From an uncultured Geobacteraceae bacterium (lineage in GTDB: Bacteria > Desulfobacterota > Desulfuromonadia > Geobacterales > Pseudopelobacteraceae), in assembly GCA_903879825.1 (NCBI GenBank), contig CAIRND010000066.1, positions 1 through 13,520 of the forward strand: 13,520 nucleotides of DNA, written 5' to 3'. The notes under the pieces are model-generated. The model ran no database searches. It was not told where the DNA came from and worked only from the letters and a program-made list of their open reading frames with translations. Positions 1 through 8,289 of this stretch are shown here, piece by piece (the stretch's first letter is position 1; each line of letters opens with the position of its first letter). Made by a program: the position numbers and the translations under genes.

Positions 1-1
1 A

Positions 2-802
2 CCGTTGATAGCCCTCATACCAGCATTCATAACATTTGCTGTCATTCCTTTCGGTGGCACCATTGAGATCGCTGGATATAAGATCCCGCTACAGATCGCT
101 GCCTATTATGACACCACTGCCGGACAGGTGATTGACGTTAATGTCGGGGTTCTTTATATTCTTGCTATGTCATCACTCGGCGTTTACGGAATTGTGTTAG
201 CCGGTTGGGCCTCAAACAGTAAGTATTCTCTCATGGGTGGCCTTCGTGCTTCGGCACAGATGATCTCGTACGAACTCGCAGCTGGGTTGTCTATCATCTC
301 TGTGTTTATGCTTTCTGGCACGCTTTCATTGACAAAAATCGTAGAGCTCCAGTCTGGATTTGGCGGTTTTGAGTGGTTTCTCTTCAAACAGCCTTTGGCA
401 GCATTTATGTTCTTTATCTGCTCGCTTGCTGAAATAAACCGTACCCCCTTTGACTTGCCCGAAGCTGAAACAGAGCTTGTATCCGGTTTCTGCACCGAGT
501 ATTCCTCAATGAAGTACGCCATGTTTTTCATGGCAGAATACGCAAACATGGTTACTGTCTGTGCATTGACCGTCACACTGTTTTTAGGCGGATGGAACGG
601 TCCGCTGACCGCATCAATGCCTCTGCTTGGACCAGTCTATTTTATTGGTAAAGTATACTTTCTGATGTTTGTCTGTATGTGGATTCGCGCGACGCTGCCA
701 CGTTACCGATATGATCAGTTAATGCATTTGGGCTGGAAAGTATTTATTCCAGTAGCGCTTGTCAACATAGTAGTAACAGGAATTATCGGCTACTTTATTT
801 AG
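2..802 (+). CDS. nuoH: NADH-quinone oxidoreductase subunit H (NuoH), 5' truncated
   Basis: NuoH (ND1) is the membrane subunit of complex I that, with NuoB and NuoD, forms the quinone-binding chamber and joins the peripheral arm to the membrane arm. The window opens inside the gene: 266 codons plus a TAG stop are visible, against about 325-350 residues in the family, so some 60-80 N-terminal residues lie upstream. The TTG at position 5 is an internal leucine codon, not a start, because the codon before it continues the same frame. Diagnostic stretches are EINRTPFDLPEAE (near 431-470) followed by the FFMAEYANM helix, and WIRATLPRYRYDQLM (near 682-725), the conserved cytoplasmic loops lining the quinone site. 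Several hydrophobic helices separate them. It is the first gene of the visible nuoH-N run; nuoI follows after 45 nt. Assignment is firm from motifs and gene order. Confidence 0.97.
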   Translation, partial: PLIALIPAFITFAVIPFGGTIEIAGYKIPLQIAAYYDTTAGQVIDVNVGVLYILAMSSLGVYGIVLAGWASNSKYSLMGGLRASAQMISYELAAGLSIISVFMLSGTLSLTKIVELQSGFGGFEWFLFKQPLAAFMFFICSLAEINRTPFDLPEAETELVSGFCTEYSSMKYAMFFMAEYANMVTVCALTVTLFLGGWNGPLTASMPLLGPVYFIGKVYFLMFVCMWIRATLPRYRYDQLMHLGWKVFIPVALVNIVVTGIIGYFI

Positions 803-847
803 TACCAGCTGAATTAGTAACGTTATTTCAAAGACGAGGACGAACAT

Positions 848-1249
848 ATGAATCCGATTACACCGATAATAAACGGCATGAAAATTACACTGAAGCACTT
901 GTTCATGAAACCGGTGACGCTTCAGTATCCTGACGAGCGTCCCAAGGTCGCAGAGCGATTTCGTGGTCTGCATGGGTTGAAGGTTTCCCATAGTAAAGCC
1001 AAGTGTGTTGCGTGTTACTTGTGCCCGACAGTCTGCCCTGCCAAGTGTATAACTGTTGAAGCGGCAGAAGATACGAATCATGACAAGTATGCTTCTGTGT
1101 ACGAGATTGACATGTTGCGTTGCATATTCTGTGGTTACTGTGTTGAAGCCTGCCCGGTTGATGCACTCAAGATGACCGGAGAATTCGAGTTGGCGAATTA
1201 TAATCGTGAAGATTTCATCTACTCTAAAGAACGTCTCTTAGAAAAGTAA
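848..1249 (+). CDS. nuoI: NADH-quinone oxidoreductase subunit I (NuoI), 2x[4Fe-4S] ferredoxin-type subunit
   Basis: NuoI is the peripheral-arm subunit that carries clusters N6a and N6b and passes electrons toward NuoB (N2) and quinone. The 133-residue product has two ferredoxin motifs: C53-x2-C56-x2-C59-x3-C63-P and C92-x2-C95-x2-C98-x3-C102-P, all eight ligands present, plus an extra C67. The N-terminal 35 residues form the amphipathic segment that lies on the membrane. The protein is short compared with E. coli NuoI (about 180 residues); it ends about 30 residues after the second cluster. The ATG at 848 is chosen over the in-frame Met at codon 11 because GAGGA (836-840) sits 7 nt upstream of it. 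It lies between nuoH and nuoJ, with 14 nt to nuoJ, and is clearly cotranscribed. Confidence 0.97.
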   Translation: MNPITPIINGMKITLKHLFMKPVTLQYPDERPKVAERFRGLHGLKVSHSKAKCVACYLCPTVCPAKCITVEAAEDTNHDKYASVYEIDMLRCIFCGYCVEACPVDALKMTGEFELANYNREDFIYSKERLLEK

Positions 1250-1263
1250 TTAAGGAGCAGTGC

Positions 1264-1767
1264 ATGGAAACCCTTTTCTTCCTGATCATAACGCTAATTG
1301 CTATCATATCAGCGATACTTGTTATCACCTGCAAGAATCCGATCAATAGTGCTTTAGCTCTCATAATGACATTCTTCTGTCTTGCCACCTACTACGTCAT
1401 GCTTGATGCGCCGTTTATGGCGGCAGTACAGGTTATGGTGTACGCCGGTGCCATTATGGTTTTGATGGTATTTACAATAATGCTGTTGAATGTACGGGTC
1501 GATGCCACGAAAACACATTCGCATAAAGTAGTCTTCGGTTTGATTATCGGCTTTTTCTCCTTTATTAATATTGCATACGTTCTGGTTAAGAGTCAGGCAG
1601 CGCTCCCAACTGGACCATACAGCGGTGAAATGATCAAGAAAATCGGTCATACAGAGCTCGTTGGTAGAGAAATATTTACTAACTTCTTGCTCCCGTTCGA
1701 AATTACCTCAATTCTGTTGCTTGTTGCAATTGTTGGCGCTGTCATCTTAGCCAAGAAAAAAATATAA
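1264..1767 (+). CDS. nuoJ: NADH-quinone oxidoreductase subunit J (NuoJ)
   Basis: NuoJ (ND6) is a small hydrophobic subunit of the complex I membrane arm, packed between NuoH and NuoK and involved in coupling quinone chemistry to proton transfer. The 167-residue product has about five transmembrane helices. The hallmark helix-3 segment QVMVYAGAIMVLMVF (residues 56-70) carries the conserved Tyr (Y60, matching Y59 of E. coli numbering) and the glycine of the pi-bulge. A hydrophilic loop at about 110-145 precedes the last helix, which ends in a basic AKKKI tail. AAGGAG (1252-1257) lies 6 nt before the ATG. Only 13 nt separate it from nuoK. Sequence between the motifs in NuoJ is poorly conserved, so gene order supports the call as much as the motif does. 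Confidence 0.95.
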   Translation: METLFFLIITLIAIISAILVITCKNPINSALALIMTFFCLATYYVMLDAPFMAAVQVMVYAGAIMVLMVFTIMLLNVRVDATKTHSHKVVFGLIIGFFSFINIAYVLVKSQAALPTGPYSGEMIKKIGHTELVGREIFTNFLLPFEITSILLLVAIVGAVILAKKKI

Positions 1768-1780
1768 GAGGGATATATTC

Positions 1781-2083
1781 ATGGAAAACCTGAACAGCTA
1801 TCTCATTGTAAGCGCCATACTTTTTACCATTGGTACGATAGGCGTCCTGACACGAAAGAATGTTATCGTAATCTTTATGTGTATCGAGCTTATGCTTAAT
1901 GCCGTTAACCTGACTTTCGTTGCGTTCTCACGCTATCTTGGCAACTTGGACGGGCAGGTCTTCGTTTTCTTTATTATGACTGTTGCCGCTGCAGAAGCTG
2001 CTGTCGGCCTGGCTCTTATCATTGCTTTCTTCAATAATAAAGAATCAATTGATGTTGAAGATATCAATATAATGAAGTGGTAG
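1781..2083 (+). CDS. nuoK: NADH-quinone oxidoreductase subunit K (NuoK)
   Basis: NuoK (ND4L) is a three-helix membrane subunit that forms a proton pathway between NuoJ and NuoN. The product is exactly 100 residues, the usual family length. Its two functionally essential buried carboxylates are present at the E. coli numbering: E36 in the helix-2 motif CIELMLNAVNL, and E72 in AAAEAAVGLALI of helix 3. The C-terminus ends in a short acidic, hydrophilic tail (KESIDVEDINIMKW). The Shine-Dalgarno GAGGGA (1768-1773) directly follows the nuoJ stop and lies 7 nt before the ATG. A 54-nt spacer, the longest among these nuo genes, separates it from nuoL; I see no hairpin or promoter in that spacer. Confidence 0.97.
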   Translation: MENLNSYLIVSAILFTIGTIGVLTRKNVIVIFMCIELMLNAVNLTFVAFSRYLGNLDGQVFVFFIMTVAAAEAAVGLALIIAFFNNKESIDVEDINIMKW

Positions 2084-2137
2084 AACTGCTGCACATCCCT
2101 TCGACATTGTTTAACGATTGCATAAAAGGAGTCTTAC

Positions 2138-4132
2138 ATGTTTGACAACGTATGGCTAATCCCGCTTTTCCCGCTCATCGGGTTCCTGATTAACGGACTC
2201 TTCGGGAAAAAGATCAAGAATGAGGCTGTTATTGGCGGTATTGGTACGCTGATGATCTTCCTGTCATTCCTTGTCTCATGCGGAATACTCATGCAGATGA
2301 TCGGTCTACCGCCGGAGCAGAGAGTATTTGAAAAAGTACTTTTCCCTTGGATACACTCCGGCAACTTCAAGGCCGATATGGCATTCCTTGTTGACCCACT
2401 TTCAGTCATTATGATCATGGTTGTCACGGGAGTCGGATCGTTGATCCACCTGTACTCGATCGGGTATATGCACGGTGAGGAGGGCTTTTATCGCTTCTTT
2501 GCTTACCTGAACCTCTTCTGTATGTCGATGCTGCTGTTGGTCCTTGGTAGCAACATGCTGGTTATGTTTATTGGTTGGGAAGGGGTAGGTCTTTGCTCTT
2601 ACCTGCTAATCGGGTATTACTTCCATAAAAAATCCGCTGGTGATGCCGCCAAAAAAGCTTTTGTCATGAACCGTGTAGGCGACTTCGGCTTTTTGATTGG
2701 ACTTTTCACTTTGTACTGGTGGTTCGGAAGTAACCATAATATCTGGACGGTAAACTTTGTAGAAATCAAAGCAGCATCACATCTGTTGCCTTATAGTGGT
2801 GTGGTTACCTTTGCAACATTGTGCTTCTTTGTCGGTGCAACGGGTAAATCTGCACAGATCCCGTTGTTTACCTGGTTGCCTGACGCGATGGAGGGACCAA
2901 CACCTGTTTCAGCACTCATTCATGCTGCTACCATGGTAACAGCCGGTGTCTACATGATTGGCCGCATGAGCTTTGTCTTTGTTAAATCGCCGGAAACAAT
3001 GATGGTCATTGCAGTTGTCGGTGCTGCAACGGCAATCTTCGCTGCTACGATCGGTACTGCTCAAAATGACATAAAACGTGTACTTGCTTACTCAACCGTA
3101 TCACAGCTTGGTTTCATGTTTCTGGCTATGGGTGTTGGAGCTTTCAGTGCCGGTATATTCCACCTTATGACCCACGCCTTCTTCAAGGCTTGTCTGTTCC
3201 TTGGATCTGGTTCTGTAATTCATTCAATGCATCATGCACTACATAAAATCCATGCTCATGATGATGCGCAGGATATGAGAAACATGGGCGGACTCCGCAA
3301 GGCGATGCCGATTACCTTCTTAACCTTCCTTGTCTCAACAATTGCAATTTCCGGTATCCCAGGTTTTTCAGGATTTTTCTCAAAAGACGAAATCCTCTGG
3401 ATGGCTTTTGCCAATCCCTATCATGGAAATCTGAATATTGTATTGTGGGCAATTGGTGCCATTGCAGCGTGCTTTACCGCATTCTACATGTTCCGCCTTG
3501 TCTTCATGACATTCTTTGGCGAGTGCCGCATTAATCCTAAAGCGAAAGGTTACCTACATGAATCACCGTTAGTCATAACGATTCCTTTGATGGTTCTTGG
3601 TACACTTGCTGCGGTCGGCGGATACCTTGGGATGCCTAAAATCCTGGGAATGCTTCCAAACTACTTTGAACATTGGTTAGATCCGGTCTTTGAGCTGGCA
3701 AACGAGTATGGCAGTACCTACGCACATCACGGCGCACACCCAAGTCATGCAATTGAATGGGGACTTATGGGGCTGTCAGTAGTTATTGCTCTTGTTGGTA
3801 TCGCCATTGCTTTTACCATGTACGTAAAAAATACCGAGCTACCTGGGAAATTTGTTGCAACATTCCCCACTCTGCATCGTGTTGTTTATAACAAATGGTA
3901 TGTTGATGAATTGTATGACTACATCTTTGTTAATCCATGTAAGGCTTTTGGACAGTTTCTGTGGAAAGGTTTTGATGTCCTTGTTATTGACGGTGTAGTC
4001 AACGGTGTTGCCAATGTTGTTATGGGCTTCAGCGGAATTTTTCGCTACCTGCAGTCAGGTTTAATCTACAACTATGCATTTTCGATGGTCCTTGGCGTCG
4101 TTGTAATGCTTGGCTACTTCATTTTTAAATAA
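2138..4132 (+). CDS. nuoL: NADH-quinone oxidoreductase subunit L (NuoL), distal antiporter-like proton pump
   Basis: NuoL (ND5) is the most distal of the three Mrp-antiporter-like proton-pumping subunits of complex I. The 664-residue product has the expected architecture: 14 antiporter-type helices, then a long C-terminal amphipathic lateral helix (about 575-640) and a final membrane anchor (about 645-664). The channel residues can be placed: E148 in FIGWEGVG, K237 in GATGKSAQIPLFTWLPDA, K350 in HAFFKACLFLGSGS, and K416 in FFSKDEIL, corresponding to E144, K229, K342 and K399 of the E. coli protein. Histidine-rich loops occur at 362-374 (HSMHHALHKIHAH) and 530-537. AAAGGAG (2125-2131) lies 6 nt before the ATG. 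nuoM follows after 38 nt. No frameshift or missing key residue was seen. Confidence 0.98.
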   Translation: MFDNVWLIPLFPLIGFLINGLFGKKIKNEAVIGGIGTLMIFLSFLVSCGILMQMIGLPPEQRVFEKVLFPWIHSGNFKADMAFLVDPLSVIMIMVVTGVGSLIHLYSIGYMHGEEGFYRFFAYLNLFCMSMLLLVLGSNMLVMFIGWEGVGLCSYLLIGYYFHKKSAGDAAKKAFVMNRVGDFGFLIGLFTLYWWFGSNHNIWTVNFVEIKAASHLLPYSGVVTFATLCFFVGATGKSAQIPLFTWLPDAMEGPTPVSALIHAATMVTAGVYMIGRMSFVFVKSPETMMVIAVVGAATAIFAATIGTAQNDIKRVLAYSTVSQLGFMFLAMGVGAFSAGIFHLMTHAFFKACLFLGSGSVIHSMHHALHKIHAHDDAQDMRNMGGLRKAMPITFLTFLVSTIAISGIPGFSGFFSKDEILWMAFANPYHGNLNIVLWAIGAIAACFTAFYMFRLVFMTFFGECRINPKAKGYLHESPLVITIPLMVLGTLAAVGGYLGMPKILGMLPNYFEHWLDPVFELANEYGSTYAHHGAHPSHAIEWGLMGLSVVIALVGIAIAFTMYVKNTELPGKFVATFPTLHRVVYNKWYVDELYDYIFVNPCKAFGQFLWKGFDVLVIDGVVNGVANVVMGFSGIFRYLQSGLIYNYAFSMVLGVVVMLGYFIFK

Positions 4133-4170
4133 CTAAACCATTAGCACTTTGTATAAAGGAGCACGAATTC

Positions 4171-5829
4171 ATGAGTAACGTACTGAGCCTGACGACATTC
4201 CTGCCGATACTGGGTGTCCTGCTGCTGCTGTTCATTCCTAAAGACAGCAAAGGAGTACTTCGGAATGTCACCCTCGCGGTAACAGTTGTCACCTTTCTTG
4301 TGTCATTGATTATACTAAACGGTTTCCAGACTAACGCGGAATTCCAGTTTGTAGAAAATGTACCCTGGATTGCAGCGGGCCCATTCGTCATGCGCTACAA
4401 TATTGGTATTGATGGAATTAGTCTTTGGCTGGTGATTTTAACAACGTTCATCATGCCGATTGCTGTCTTATCAACATATACTGCTGTTGAAGAGAAGGTC
4501 AAAGAATACATGATTTGCCTGCTCTTGCTTGAGACCGGCATGCTGGGCGCTTTTATATCATTAGACCTTTTCCTCTTTTATATCTTCTGGGAAGTCATGT
4601 TGATTCCAATGTATTTCATGATCGGTATCTGGGGCGGCAAAAACAAAATATACGCCGCAGTTAAGTTTTTCATCTACACAATGGTCGGATCCTTGTTGAT
4701 GCTGGTAGCGTTAGTATACCTGTACTTCCAGGGTTTAAATGCCGGTATTACTGATTTTGGTTTACTTCATTTCTTTAGCCTTAAGCTTGATATGGCAACA
4801 CAGATCTGGTTGTTTCTCGCATTCGCTTTTGCCTTTGCAATCAAGGTCCCAATGTTTCCACTCCATACTTGGTTACCTGATGCTCATACTGAGGCACCTA
4901 CCGCAGGTTCGGTTATCTTGGCTGCAGTATTGTTGAAAATGGGTACGTATGGTTACGTTCGCTTTGCGATACCACTTTTTCCTGAAGCAGCTCATAAATT
5001 TGCACCACTGATTGCTACTCTTGCCGTTATTGGTATCATCTACGCGGCTCTTGTTGCGATGGTACAGGAAGATGTTAAGAAACTGGTTGCGTATTCGTCT
5101 GTTGCCCACTTAGGCTTTGTCATGCTCGGAGTATTTGCTTTCAACGTAGAGGGTATTTCCGGCGGTATGTTGCAGATGATTAACCATGGTATTTCCACAG
5201 GGGCACTGTTCCTTATTGTTGGCTTCATTTATGAACGCCGCCATACACGTCTGATTACTGATTTCGGCGGTTTGTCCAAACAGATGCCGATATTTGCTAC
5301 TGTCTTTATGATTGTTACATTCTCTTCAGTTGGATTACCTGGAACAAACGGATTCGTCGGCGAATTCCTGATTTTGCTTGGCGCTTTTGAAAGTCAGCTT
5401 CGCTGGTGGACAATTATTGCTACAAGCGGAGTAATTCTTTCTGCAGTGTATATGCTGTGGGTGTTCCAGCGAGTAATGTTTGGTGAGCTTGATAATCCTA
5501 AAAATCAGAAGCTCCCTGACTTGAATGCACGTGAAATTGCGATAATGGTTCCCCTGCTGGTAATGATTTTCTTTATGGGTCTTTATCCCAAGCCTTTTAT
5601 TGATAAAATGGACCCGGCCATCAAGAAACTTGTTGCTCAAATTCGCGTATCTTCGGTAAATGCATCAGTTATTCCGTCACCGAACCAAACCATGATGCCT
5701 ACCGGAAATCCCGGCAGCTCAATGCCTGCTGGACACCAGGTAGAAAGCGCGCCTGCCGGTCATCCTGCAGCTGAAGCTCCTGCTGCTCCCCATGGTGCAC
5801 CTGCCGTTAACCCGCACGAACAAAAGTAA
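4171..5829 (+). CDS. nuoM: NADH-quinone oxidoreductase subunit M (NuoM), antiporter-like proton pump, with Pro/Ala/His-rich tail
   Basis: NuoM (ND4) is the middle antiporter-like proton pump of complex I. The product is 552 residues, about 40 longer than the E. coli protein. Channel residues are present: E141 in FWEVMLIPMYF, K225 in FAIKVPMFPLHTWLPDAHTEAP, K256 in VLLKMGTYG, and E398 in GFVGEFLILLG, matching E144, K234, K265 and E407 of E. coli. The last predicted membrane helix is about residues 455-473. The extra length is a hydrophilic C-terminal tail (about 498-552) of low complexity, rich in Pro, Ala and His, with PAGH written twice and related Ala-Pro-His variants after it. AAAGGAG (4155-4161) lies 9 nt before the ATG. 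The gene sits between nuoL and nuoN with 38-nt gaps on both sides. Confidence 0.97.
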   Translation: MSNVLSLTTFLPILGVLLLLFIPKDSKGVLRNVTLAVTVVTFLVSLIILNGFQTNAEFQFVENVPWIAAGPFVMRYNIGIDGISLWLVILTTFIMPIAVLSTYTAVEEKVKEYMICLLLLETGMLGAFISLDLFLFYIFWEVMLIPMYFMIGIWGGKNKIYAAVKFFIYTMVGSLLMLVALVYLYFQGLNAGITDFGLLHFFSLKLDMATQIWLFLAFAFAFAIKVPMFPLHTWLPDAHTEAPTAGSVILAAVLLKMGTYGYVRFAIPLFPEAAHKFAPLIATLAVIGIIYAALVAMVQEDVKKLVAYSSVAHLGFVMLGVFAFNVEGISGGMLQMINHGISTGALFLIVGFIYERRHTRLITDFGGLSKQMPIFATVFMIVTFSSVGLPGTNGFVGEFLILLGAFESQLRWWTIIATSGVILSAVYMLWVFQRVMFGELDNPKNQKLPDLNAREIAIMVPLLVMIFFMGLYPKPFIDKMDPAIKKLVAQIRVSSVNASVIPSPNQTMMPTGNPGSSMPAGHQVESAPAGHPAAEAPAAPHGAPAVNPHEQK

Positions 5830-5853
5830 CATAAATAATGAGTCAACCTGACC

Positions 5854-5859
5854 GGAGGA
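5854..5859 (+). promoter_or_regulatory. Shine-Dalgarno of nuoN, deciding the start
   Basis: GGAGGA is a near-perfect anti-16S match 8 nt before the ATG at 5868. It would be 14 nt from the alternative ATG at 5874, so the first ATG is preferred. Confidence 0.75.
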
Positions 5860-5867
5860 TATTTTAG

Positions 5868-7325
5868 ATGGACATGATTTTAATTCCAGCCGTCAACATA
5901 ATGCCGATTCTACCGGAGATAGCACTCTCTGTACTGGCCATGGCTCTTCTGCTGATCAACGTTTTTTCACCTGGCGGACAGAAATCATACCTGGCATACA
6001 TCAGTTTCATCGGTATTGTCGCGACTGCAGTGCTGGTTGCATCCGGATGGGGTACCCATGTGGAGAGCTTTGGCGGATCGGTTGTTCTCGATAACTTTGC
6101 CACGTTCTTCAAAATTACATTTCTCATTGCTGCTGGAATGTCTGTTCTGATCTCGGACAGTTACATGGAGCGTGAAGGATGTAATCACGGTGAATTATAT
6201 CCCTTAATCCTTTTTACCGTTGTCGGTATGATGCTCATGGCTTCCGGCACAGACCTCATGACTATTTTCCTCGGTCTTGAAGTTATGTCGGTATCACTAT
6301 ACATACTTGCTGGATTTAATAGAGCCAGTAAAAAGTCCAATGAAGCCGGCCTTAAATATTTTCTTCTGGGAGCATTTTCAACCGGCTTCCTTCTCTATGG
6401 AATGGCACTTATTTACGGCGCAACCGGTACAACCCGCCTCTATAAAATTGCCGCAATCGTTGGACAGATGACACTTCCTTCCGCCAATATAATGTTGGTA
6501 GCAGGCATGCTCTTGATGATGACCGGTTTTTGCTTCAAAATTGCTGCAGCACCTTTCCACATGTGGACTCCGGATGTATATGAAGGTGCACCAACACCAA
6601 TGACCGCATTTATGTCTACCGGTGCCAAAGCTGCTGGCTTTGCTGCTCTGCTTCGTATCTTCCTGCTTGCTCTCCCTACGTTGCAGGTTGAATGGAGCCA
6701 GGTACTTTGGGTGTTGGCTGTGTTAACGATGACTATTGGTAACATAACAGCACTCCGTCAGGATAATATTAAACGTATTCTCGCCTACTCTTCAATTGCG
6801 CATGCTGGCTATGCACTTGTTGGTTTTGCTGCCGGAAATGGTACGGGTACAGCTGGCATTTTGTTCTATATGTTTTCCTACACCTTCATGAACATTGGGG
6901 CGTTTGCGATTATTATCCTTGTTTCCAAAAAAGGTGAAACAAACGGTAACGTCTCAGACTTCGCCGGACTTGGTTTTAAACGTCCGCTGTTGGCAATCGC
7001 CATGACACTGTTTTTATTCTCTTTAGCAGGTGTGCCACCGGCTGCCGGTTTTATCGGTAAGTTCTACCTTTTCTCCGGAGCAATTCAGAAGGGGTATATC
7101 TGGTTGGCAATTATTGGTGTTCTTAACAGCGCCGCCTCTGCTTACTACTATCTGCGTATCATGGTTTACATGTACTTCAAGGAATCAACAGAAGAGTTTG
7201 AATGGATTTCTATCTCCGCTCCTGTCGCTCTAGCGCTGATAATTGCTGTTGCCGGTACACTGATCCCCGGAATTGTTCCCTCGTTCTTTCTTCAGTTCGC
7301 GCAGATGGCAGTCAAACTTATTTAA
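5868..7325 (+). CDS. nuoN: NADH-quinone oxidoreductase subunit N (NuoN), antiporter-like proton pump
   Basis: NuoN (ND2) is the antiporter-like proton pump nearest NuoK and the quinone-binding end of the membrane arm. The 485-residue product matches the family length and is nearly all transmembrane helix. Key residues: E138 in FLGLEVMSVSLYIL, K224 in CFKIAAAPFHMWTPDVYEGAP, K254 in STGAKAAGFAALLR, and K398 in GFIGKFYLFSGA, corresponding to E133, K217, K247 and K395 of E. coli. Two Met codons stand close together (M1-D2-M3); GGAGGA at 5854-5859 is 8 nt before the first, which favours 5868. It is the last gene of the operon: the stop is followed after 25 nt by a strong intrinsic terminator. Confidence 0.98.
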   Translation: MDMILIPAVNIMPILPEIALSVLAMALLLINVFSPGGQKSYLAYISFIGIVATAVLVASGWGTHVESFGGSVVLDNFATFFKITFLIAAGMSVLISDSYMEREGCNHGELYPLILFTVVGMMLMASGTDLMTIFLGLEVMSVSLYILAGFNRASKKSNEAGLKYFLLGAFSTGFLLYGMALIYGATGTTRLYKIAAIVGQMTLPSANIMLVAGMLLMMTGFCFKIAAAPFHMWTPDVYEGAPTPMTAFMSTGAKAAGFAALLRIFLLALPTLQVEWSQVLWVLAVLTMTIGNITALRQDNIKRILAYSSIAHAGYALVGFAAGNGTGTAGILFYMFSYTFMNIGAFAIIILVSKKGETNGNVSDFAGLGFKRPLLAIAMTLFLFSLAGVPPAAGFIGKFYLFSGAIQKGYIWLAIIGVLNSAASAYYYLRIMVYMYFKESTEEFEWISISAPVALALIIAVAGTLIPGIVPSFFLQFAQMAVKLI

Positions 7326-7350
7326 AATGAACGATTGTTTATAGCTGAAT

Positions 7351-7387
7351 AAGGGCGGCCTCTTTTTGAGACCGCCCTTTCTTTTTT
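7351..7387 (+). terminator. Rho-independent terminator at the end of the nuo operon
   Basis: Arms 7351-7362 (AAGGGCGGCCTC) and 7368-7379 (GAGACCGCCCTT) pair over 12 positions with one C-A mismatch (7359 with 7371), around a five-T loop (7363-7367). The stem is followed by a T-rich run (TCTTTTTT, 7380-7387). It lies 25 nt after the nuoN stop and 38 nt before prmC, so it separates the complex I transcript from the prmC unit. Confidence 0.93.
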
Positions 7388-7425
7388 GGTGAGAACGTGT
7401 ACAGTCTCTGAGTGTAGGAGCGATA

Positions 7426-8289
7426 ATGGCAGAACATGAAATTTGGACACCACTAAAACTACTTGCGTGGACCAAAGACTTTCTCTCCTCTAAAGGTGTT
7501 GTCAACGCCCGACTTGAGGCAGAGTGGCTTCTCTGCGCTGCCACGGGTCTCGATCGGGTTGGTTTGTACCTGCACTATGATAAGCCTTTAAATGATGGTG
7601 AACTGGCAGATTATCGTGCACTCGTCACACGCAGAGCACGGCGTGAACCACTACAACATATACTGGGAACTCAGGAGTTCTTCGGCCTGGAATATGAAGT
7701 CTCAGCCGATGTTCTGGTACCGCGTTATGATACTGAAGTTCTGGTAACTGAAGCGCTGACACATCATCCAGAGGCCAAGTCGGTATTGGATGTCGGCACC
7801 GGAAGTGGTTGTATTGCCATCGCTCTGAAGAAGCGTCTTATACAGGCAGATGTCACTGCCATTGATATATCCGAAGCGGCATTGGCGATCGCTCGCCGCA
7901 ACGCGACACGACACGACTGTACAGTTGAGTATTTACTTGGTTCTCTTTTTCTTCCAGTTGCAGGTCGGTGTTTTGATATCATTGTTTCCAACCCTCCCTA
8001 TATTCCGAGTGCTGATATTGAGTCCCTCGAGCAGGAGGTGCGTGATTACGATCCCCGCAGCGCACTTGATGGCGGTAGAGACGGCTTAGATATCTACAGA
8101 AAGATGATTCCTGACGCTTGTGAACATCTCAATCCGTGTGGATGGTTGTTGGTAGAGATAGGATCTGGTCAAGCACATGATATCATACAGATGTTTACGC
8201 AGGGTGGATGCTACGAAAAACCGCTTATTTCGCTCGATCCAGGTGGAATTGAGAGGGTCATCTCAGCACAACGAAAGGAGCATGTATGA
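7426..8289 (+). CDS. prmC: Peptide chain release factor N5-glutamine methyltransferase (PrmC/HemK)
   Basis: PrmC uses S-adenosylmethionine to methylate the glutamine of the GGQ motif in release factors RF1 and RF2, which improves peptide release at stop codons. The 287-residue cytosolic product has the family's helical N-terminal substrate-binding domain (about 1-90), then a Rossmann methyltransferase fold. SAM motif I is DVGTGSGCIAIAL (122-134). The catalytic NPPY that binds the target glutamine is at 189-192, followed by the typical VRDYDPRSALDGGRDGLDIYR run (205-225). The usual PRPxTE element reads PRYDTE here (99-104). AGGAG (7416-7420) lies 5 nt before the ATG. In many bacteria prmC follows prfA; here no prfA is adjacent, and a terminator stands directly upstream. 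The stop overlaps the start of the next gene (ATGA), so the two are probably translationally coupled. Confidence 0.95.
   Translation: MAEHEIWTPLKLLAWTKDFLSSKGVVNARLEAEWLLCAATGLDRVGLYLHYDKPLNDGELADYRALVTRRARREPLQHILGTQEFFGLEYEVSADVLVPRYDTEVLVTEALTHHPEAKSVLDVGTGSGCIAIALKKRLIQADVTAIDISEAALAIARRNATRHDCTVEYLLGSLFLPVAGRCFDIIVSNPPYIPSADIESLEQEVRDYDPRSALDGGRDGLDIYRKMIPDACEHLNPCGWLLVEIGSGQAHDIIQMFTQGGCYEKPLISLDPGGIERVISAQRKEHV

Noticed and set aside
5..7. TTG as a start codon for the first gene
   Set aside because: The frame is open to the left edge and the protein begins mid-helix for NuoH, so it is an internal leucine codon of a truncated gene.
184..1166. Long minus-strand reading frames opposite nuoH and nuoI
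   Set aside because: They overlap well-supported genes, have no ribosome sites and encode no recognisable protein; they are by-products of the plus-strand codons. The same applies to antisense frames within nuoJ, nuoL, nuoM, nuoN and prmC.
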